The position numbers and the translations under genes were made by a program. Shown here piece by piece: positions 60,388 through 64,000 of a stretch of 64,000 nucleotides of DNA. The notes below the pieces were generated by a model. The model was not told where the DNA came from. It saw only the letters and a program-made list of their open reading frames with translations, and made no database searches. The stretch is from Aurifilum marmelostoma (lineage: Eukaryota; Ascomycota; Sordariomycetes; Diaporthales; Cryphonectriaceae). Every line of letters begins with the position of its first letter. Position 1 is the first letter of the stretch. Where the stretch lies: the NCBI GenBank assembly GCA_027559495.1, contig JAMXSV010000019.1, positions 1 through 64,000 of the forward strand, in the 5' to 3' direction.

Positions 60388-60848
60388 TATTATAACCCGC
60401 AACTATTATAATATAGAATACTAGGGCTATCCGGAATGGAACCCTTAGTATAGGAGAAATTCAACACTTATTTATAAAGCTATGCTAGGATTATATAACC
60501 CAGGGTTAGGGTTAGAATAAGGACTAACCAGGATAGATAGCTTTGGATATATGCTATCTGGAGATATCTAGGCGGTTTGGATATATTGCTATCCAAGTTA
60601 GCTACATTCGAAGACTGGATATATAAGGATACATTTATTACTATTAGATAGATTCAGTATATAGCTCTTTAGTTATTAATCTAAGTATTATCTCTGATAT
60701 AAGTAATAGCTTTACTGCTAGTGATATACTGCAGGAGACTTTGAAGGTTATTTCTGTATTCTTTGAATTATACTTTAATATTGTTCTTGCCTAATATAAA
60801 CCCTTTGTATACTTGTTATATACTCCGGTTACAGCAGTGCTCATTACA
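60388..60848 (+). repeat. 3' LTR of nested plus element (461 bp, type B)
   Basis: Same length as 53,296-53,756. Preceded by the polypurine tract AGGAGAGAGATAA. Its last 200 bp are little RIPed and end GCAGTGCTCATTACA. Confidence 0.92.
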
Positions 60849-60853
60849 CTTTA

Positions 60854-61346
60854 GCGCCTTAGTTAGCCTCTTTAGCAGCTAGACGCTTAGCCTTAGCCTC
60901 TGCCTCCTCCGCTTCTAGATGCTTTAACTCTCCTAGATTTATTAAGCCCTAACAAATAGCCCAAGCTATCTTCTCTCTCTATATCTTCTTCTATTAGCAG
61001 AGGCATATTAACTTTAGCTTAAGGTCTTCGATTTTATCCTTTAACTTTTAATGCTGGGAGGAGATATTAAGAAGCTTAAAAGAGTTAGTTAGTTTAAGAA
61101 TATTGCATTTAGAATATTAGCAATATATATACTCAGCGCACTGGAAAGAATCCTTAGAGGATATCTAATAAGATTTTAAGCCTTAAGCATTATAAGAAGA
61201 ATAAGGAATTATAATAATGGCTTTAGAAAGAATAATCGAATAAAGGGACTTCTTCTGCTTTAACCTATTAGAATAAGGATTAAAAGATTTTAGTTTTGCA
61301 ACTCTATTTAATATCCTAATTAGGAAGGCATAATAATGCAATAAGA
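60854..61346 (-). pseudogene. 5' part of antisense ORF, outer plus copy
   Basis: Minus-strand frame with Ser-Lys-Asp-Ser-Phe-Gln-Cys-Ala-Glu, then Cys-stop-Tyr-Ser-Lys-Cys-Asn, followed by a Lys/Leu/Glu-rich coiled-coil-like part and Glu-Ala-Glu-Ala-Lys-Ala-Lys. It is cut at 60,853 by the nested element and continues at 53,290. Confidence 0.5.
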
Positions 61347-61406
61347 TAATAGCAGGAAAACTTATAAGAAAATTATTAGGGATAATAATCTATAGGAAGA
61401 AGATAA

Positions 61407-61939
61407 TATTATAATCTATCTAATATGCAAATTATAATAGAGATTGCAGCATAGCACTAAGGCTATATAGAATAGACTATAGAGAGCTAAAAGTTTAATA
61501 CTTTAAAACAAAACTAGCATAATAAGATTATATAAGCCAGGGTTAGGATTATAAAGATTGCTTAGTTAAAGGAATTAATATTAACTCTATTAACTAGTTA
61601 AAGGAATTAGTATCAACTTGGATTAATTAGTCGAAAGATTCAATATCGACTTTAGCCCATTTCTGCTAGAAAGGAACTAATATTACTAACAAAGGACTAA
61701 AAAATAGGTTATATAAGGGATATATTTATTATTATTAGATAGATTTAGTATATAGCTCTTTAATTATTAATCTAAGTATTATCTCTAATATAAGTAATAG
61801 CTTTACCGCTAGTAATATACTGCAGAAGACTTTGAAGATTATTTCTGTATTCTTTGGATTATACTTTGATCTCGTTCTTGCCTAACATAAACCCTTTATG
61901 TACTTGTTGTATACCCCGGTTACAGCAGTGCTCATTACA
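61407..61939 (+). repeat. 3' LTR of outer plus element (533 bp, type A)
   Basis: Partner of 46,820-47,352. The inward 5' part is RIPed; the last 130 bp are almost untouched (CCGGTTACAGCAGTGCTCATTACA region, in pieces). Followed by CTAAG. Confidence 0.93.
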
Positions 61940-61944
61940 CTAAG
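61940..61944. repeat. TSD CTAAG (right)
   Basis: Pairs with 46,815-46,819. Confidence 0.9.
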
Positions 61945-61991
61945 CCTACTAGACCAATTAGAGCAGCTAACTCGAAACACTCCTTAAGCAA

Positions 61992-62014
61992 CTATATATA
62001 TATATATATATATA
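61992..62014. repeat. (TA)n microsatellite
   Basis: About 11 TA units immediately before the 211-bp element; possibly its insertion target. Confidence 0.8.
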
Positions 62015-62225
62015 TGTAATATAGCGTTAGTGTAAAAGGCCTGGCTAAGGGTCGGCATTTAAATAGGGGTCTATCGCTGTAAATATCTTAGCTTAGGGAG
62101 AAGATAAGGAGTTTTCTACCGGCGAGCAGCTATTTAGCTGCTCTATAGGTAGCGTAGTGTGGGCGTAGTGTGGCGCATTAGCTTCGGTTGCTGCCGAAGC
62201 CCACCTACGGCGTTAGCCTGTAACA
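62015..62225 (+). repeat. 211-bp solo-LTR-like or foldback element
   Basis: Starts TGTAATATAG and ends GCCTGTAACA, the TG...CA form of an LTR; flanks ATATA and TTATA agree at 4 of 5 bases. It is packed with stems: GAGCAGCT/AGCTGCTC (62,124-62,143), GCTTCGG/CCGAAGC (62,181-62,200) inside a longer imperfect CGTAG-TGGG/CCCA-CTACG stem, and a GCGTAGTGTGG direct repeat (62,151-62,173). No RIP. Either a short solo LTR (TRIM-like) or a foldback MITE. Confidence 0.5.
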
Positions 62226-62260
62226 TTATATAAAAGTATAGAGTTGTATAGTGAGATGAA

Positions 62261-62277
62261 CCGCCTTAGAAAGGCGG
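62261..62277. other. Perfect 7-bp hairpin
   Basis: CCGCCTT-AGA-AAGGCGG. Stable as RNA or DNA, but no U-tract or gene context gives it a role. Confidence 0.4.
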
Positions 62278-62279
62278 AG

Positions 62280-63560
62280 GGCCTATTTAAACTTAAATTT
62301 CCACTTTTTACTTATTTCTGAAAACTAAGCAGTAGAGAAATATAAGGTAGTTTAGCACATAACCCAGTGATGATCGTTTTTAGTATGAAATAATTATGCA
62401 TTCACGAGCTCTCGACGCTAGAGAGCACGACTACATCTGCAAGTAAGGCTATATCAAAGGGCTAAAGCATAATAATACTAGAAAAAAAGCCTGAAGACTA
62501 AATTTCGTTAGGTTGCAGGGTCTATTCTTATGTGTGCGTAGGCAGGTAACAGCCTATATTAGTACTAGCCTACAGACTCCTTCCCCCTATCAGTCTATTT
62601 AAGGTACAAATGCACCCATTTTTATAGGAAAAGTATAATAAAAGGGTGGAATAGCCGGAGCCTGATGCATGGCCATAGTCATAGTACTTAGGGCTGAATG
62701 AATTACTCCTTTCACTACCCTATAGAGCATTATATTGTTTGGAATCCTATTAGTTACTCTATAAGAAAGGTGCATTTGTTTTAATAAATTTATATAAAAT
62801 TGGAAGAGATATTTATATAGCCTTCTTAGGCTCGATTGTGGTGTATGCTATTTAACTGGATAAAATCTATAAGGTAGGGCGAATGACCCATTTTTCACTG
62901 AAAGGCTCATTAGGGGACAAGCTAGTTTGCAATTCCAGCATTTGTCCTAATCAGTTGATTGCGATACTTAATGGTTAATAGAATCCATCGGACAACTGTT
63001 GACCCGCGCCAAGTTCGTGCCGATATCAAGAGACACTTAAGCATTGCCCAAAAGAAAATATGTATCTAATGGCCGGGGTATCTGAAACCTATTTTCACCT
63101 CCCAAAGGGATTTATGTCCGCTGGTCGCTAGTACGTCAGTCAACCTGACAGCATAAGTTACAAGAAGACTTAGATCTAGGTCACCATATGCTACTCGTTT
63201 AGATAGGATCTCACGTTGGATTAGTGTCAAAACTCTCTAGCTAAAAGATCGTAATGGAAGCATCTTGCTGGGGTGCGACTACTAAGGCGCAAAATTTAAG
63301 GTTAGCTGGTAATTACTAAATGACTAGCTTAAAAGCTCTGCCTACGGCTAAAGAAGGTGGAAGCCCAAACCACACCACGAAATGAAGATTCCTTAACCAC
63401 TTCTCCAGGGCGATGCTTATTTTTTATAACGAAGTTTTGGAAGAACAACTTTATACTTGGGATGCTTTAATAATGATTGTGATTGAGATATTTAATGAGA
63501 TCCTACAATGCAAGCTTTATGATAGCTGCTGGTTGATTTGGGAAAGTAGGTTATATTACT
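62280..63560. other. Intergenic, no gene seen
   Basis: Non-RIPed DNA. An inverted pair CAAATGCACC (about 62,607) and GGTGCATTTG (about 62,768) encloses 150 bp, possibly an old MITE, without a clear TSD. No gene recognised. Confidence 0.45.
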
Positions 63561-63561
63561 A

Positions 63562-63930
63562 TCACCAGTTTATGGGTGTGTCTTCTGCGTGTCGGCATAA
63601 GAGTCCATGCGGACCAAGCGAAACGATTGGAGACCCAGGCTCGTAACATTCGCTCGTTGTCGTTTTTCCACCGCCATATCCGCCGCCCAACCATTCAAGG
63701 TTGTCAAGTAGGAAATAATTGTGGCCACCGCTCGCAAGACTCGTACTGACTAGTGCATTAGCGGTCTGCATTATAGTGGTGTCGTTGATGAATTAGTGGT
63801 AAGAAATCTAGGAGGTCCACCGTGCGTCCTGTGTCAAGATTATAAGCAATGAAGAACAGCGGAACCTGGTACGACGCCGAAGCGTACCTGACAGAGACTT
63901 GGCGGTCAGGCTCGCTATCAGACAGAGCGG
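63562..63930 (-). pseudogene. Possible GH27 alpha-galactosidase N-terminal remnant
   Basis: A minus-strand frame from about 63,790 reads Ile-Asn-Asp-Thr-Thr-Ile, then Thr-Ala-Asn-Ala-Leu-Val-Ser-Thr-Ser-Leu-Ala-Ser-Gly-Gly-His-Asn-Tyr, then Leu-Leu-Asp-Asn-Leu-Glu-Trp. This resembles the early part of GH27 alpha-galactosidases (Ile-x-Glu...Ala-Leu-Val-x-Thr-Gly-Leu-x-x-x-Gly-Tyr...Asp-Asp-x-Trp), with the Asp-Asp now Asp-Asn. Upstream, a Gly-Pro-Pro in another frame may be the rest of the Pro-Pro-Met-Gly motif. The downstream part does not continue as expected, and no full-length frame exists within the window. A short resemblance only. Confidence 0.35.
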
Positions 63931-64000
63931 CCTAAGGCAAATGATAACAGCATCATGTACTAGTTCTTACAATAACACATAATGTTATTATCGCTAAGGC

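Larger units (their letters stand above)
53296..60848 (+). mobile_element. Ty3/Gypsy chromovirus, nested copy (plus), divergent type B LTR
   Basis: 7,553 bp with two 461-bp LTRs (53,296-53,756 and 60,388-60,848), inserted in the antisense-ORF region of the outer plus copy, same orientation. Gag-pol is close to the other copies, but the U3 part of the LTR and the 3' region after the chromodomain are clearly diverged, so it is a distinct subfamily. Confidence 0.92.
46820..61939 (+). mobile_element. Ty3/Gypsy chromovirus, outer copy (plus), with nested copy inside
   Basis: LTRs of 533 bp at 46,820-47,352 and 61,407-61,939; TSD CTAAG. Excluding the nested copy (53,296-60,848) and its TSD it is 7,562 bp. 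Same family and layout as the minus-strand pair, in opposite orientation. The insertion split its antisense ORF, leaving gag-pol contiguous. Heavily RIPed inside. Confidence 0.93.

Noticed and set aside
61992..62014. (TA)n tract as a centromere or replication-origin element
   Set aside because: A short microsatellite; similar tracts occur at 7,132. Nothing else supports a special role.

Overview
The window looks like nuclear DNA of a filamentous ascomycete (Pezizomycotina). The protein-coding patches have short spliceosomal introns of 55 and 58 bp with GT donors, CTAAC branch sites and CAG acceptors. The gene families are typical of these fungi. The repeats carry dense C-to-T and G-to-A change of the repeat-induced point mutation (RIP) type. 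There is no sign of operons, Shine-Dalgarno sites, CRISPR, rRNA or tRNA.

Layout. (1) 1-20,942: an AT-rich, RIP-ruined block. It holds a poly-Gln relic, short tandem arrays, an SNF2-like helicase relic (8,400-10,212), a 3.1-kb LTR element with TSD TTAGG (10,315-13,431), three solo LTRs each with a perfect 5-bp TSD (17,612-17,878; 17,969-18,462; 18,617-18,887), and a Gypsy gag fragment at its right edge. (2) 20,943-27,479: a non-RIPed island with a 5'-truncated fungal transcription-factor gene, an apparently intact secreted alpha-carbonic anhydrase, and an NmrA-like reductase pseudogene. (3) 27,480-42,625: two Ty3/Gypsy chromoviruses on the minus strand, one nested in the other. (4) 42,626-46,819: an island with a 131-bp tandem duplication and a tannase/feruloyl-esterase pseudogene. 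(5) 46,820-61,939: two more chromoviruses on the plus strand, again nested. (6) 61,940-64,000: an island with a 211-bp LTR-like or MITE-like element and a possible GH27 alpha-galactosidase remnant.

Both nested composites are about 15.1 kb and have exact outer TSDs (TAAAG and CTAAG). Removing them joins the three islands into one ancestral locus of about 12.8 kb. Of its genes only the carbonic anhydrase looks functional. Each chromovirus is about 7.56 kb, with gag (CA-like domain and remnant zinc knuckle), protease, RT, RNase H, integrase and a C-terminal chromodomain. The RT catalytic motif is mutated in all four, so none can move by itself.

Most unusual signals. (a) An antisense reading frame between the chromodomain and the 3' LTR is shared by all four chromoviruses, with a Cys-rich motif followed by a predicted coiled coil. 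(b) The RIP footprint almost never destroys GCA/TGC, although other CA/TG dinucleotides are nearly gone. (c) RIP fades in the outward-facing ends of each retrotransposon. All coordinates and readings were made by eye; family names rest on motif recognition, not on database searches.
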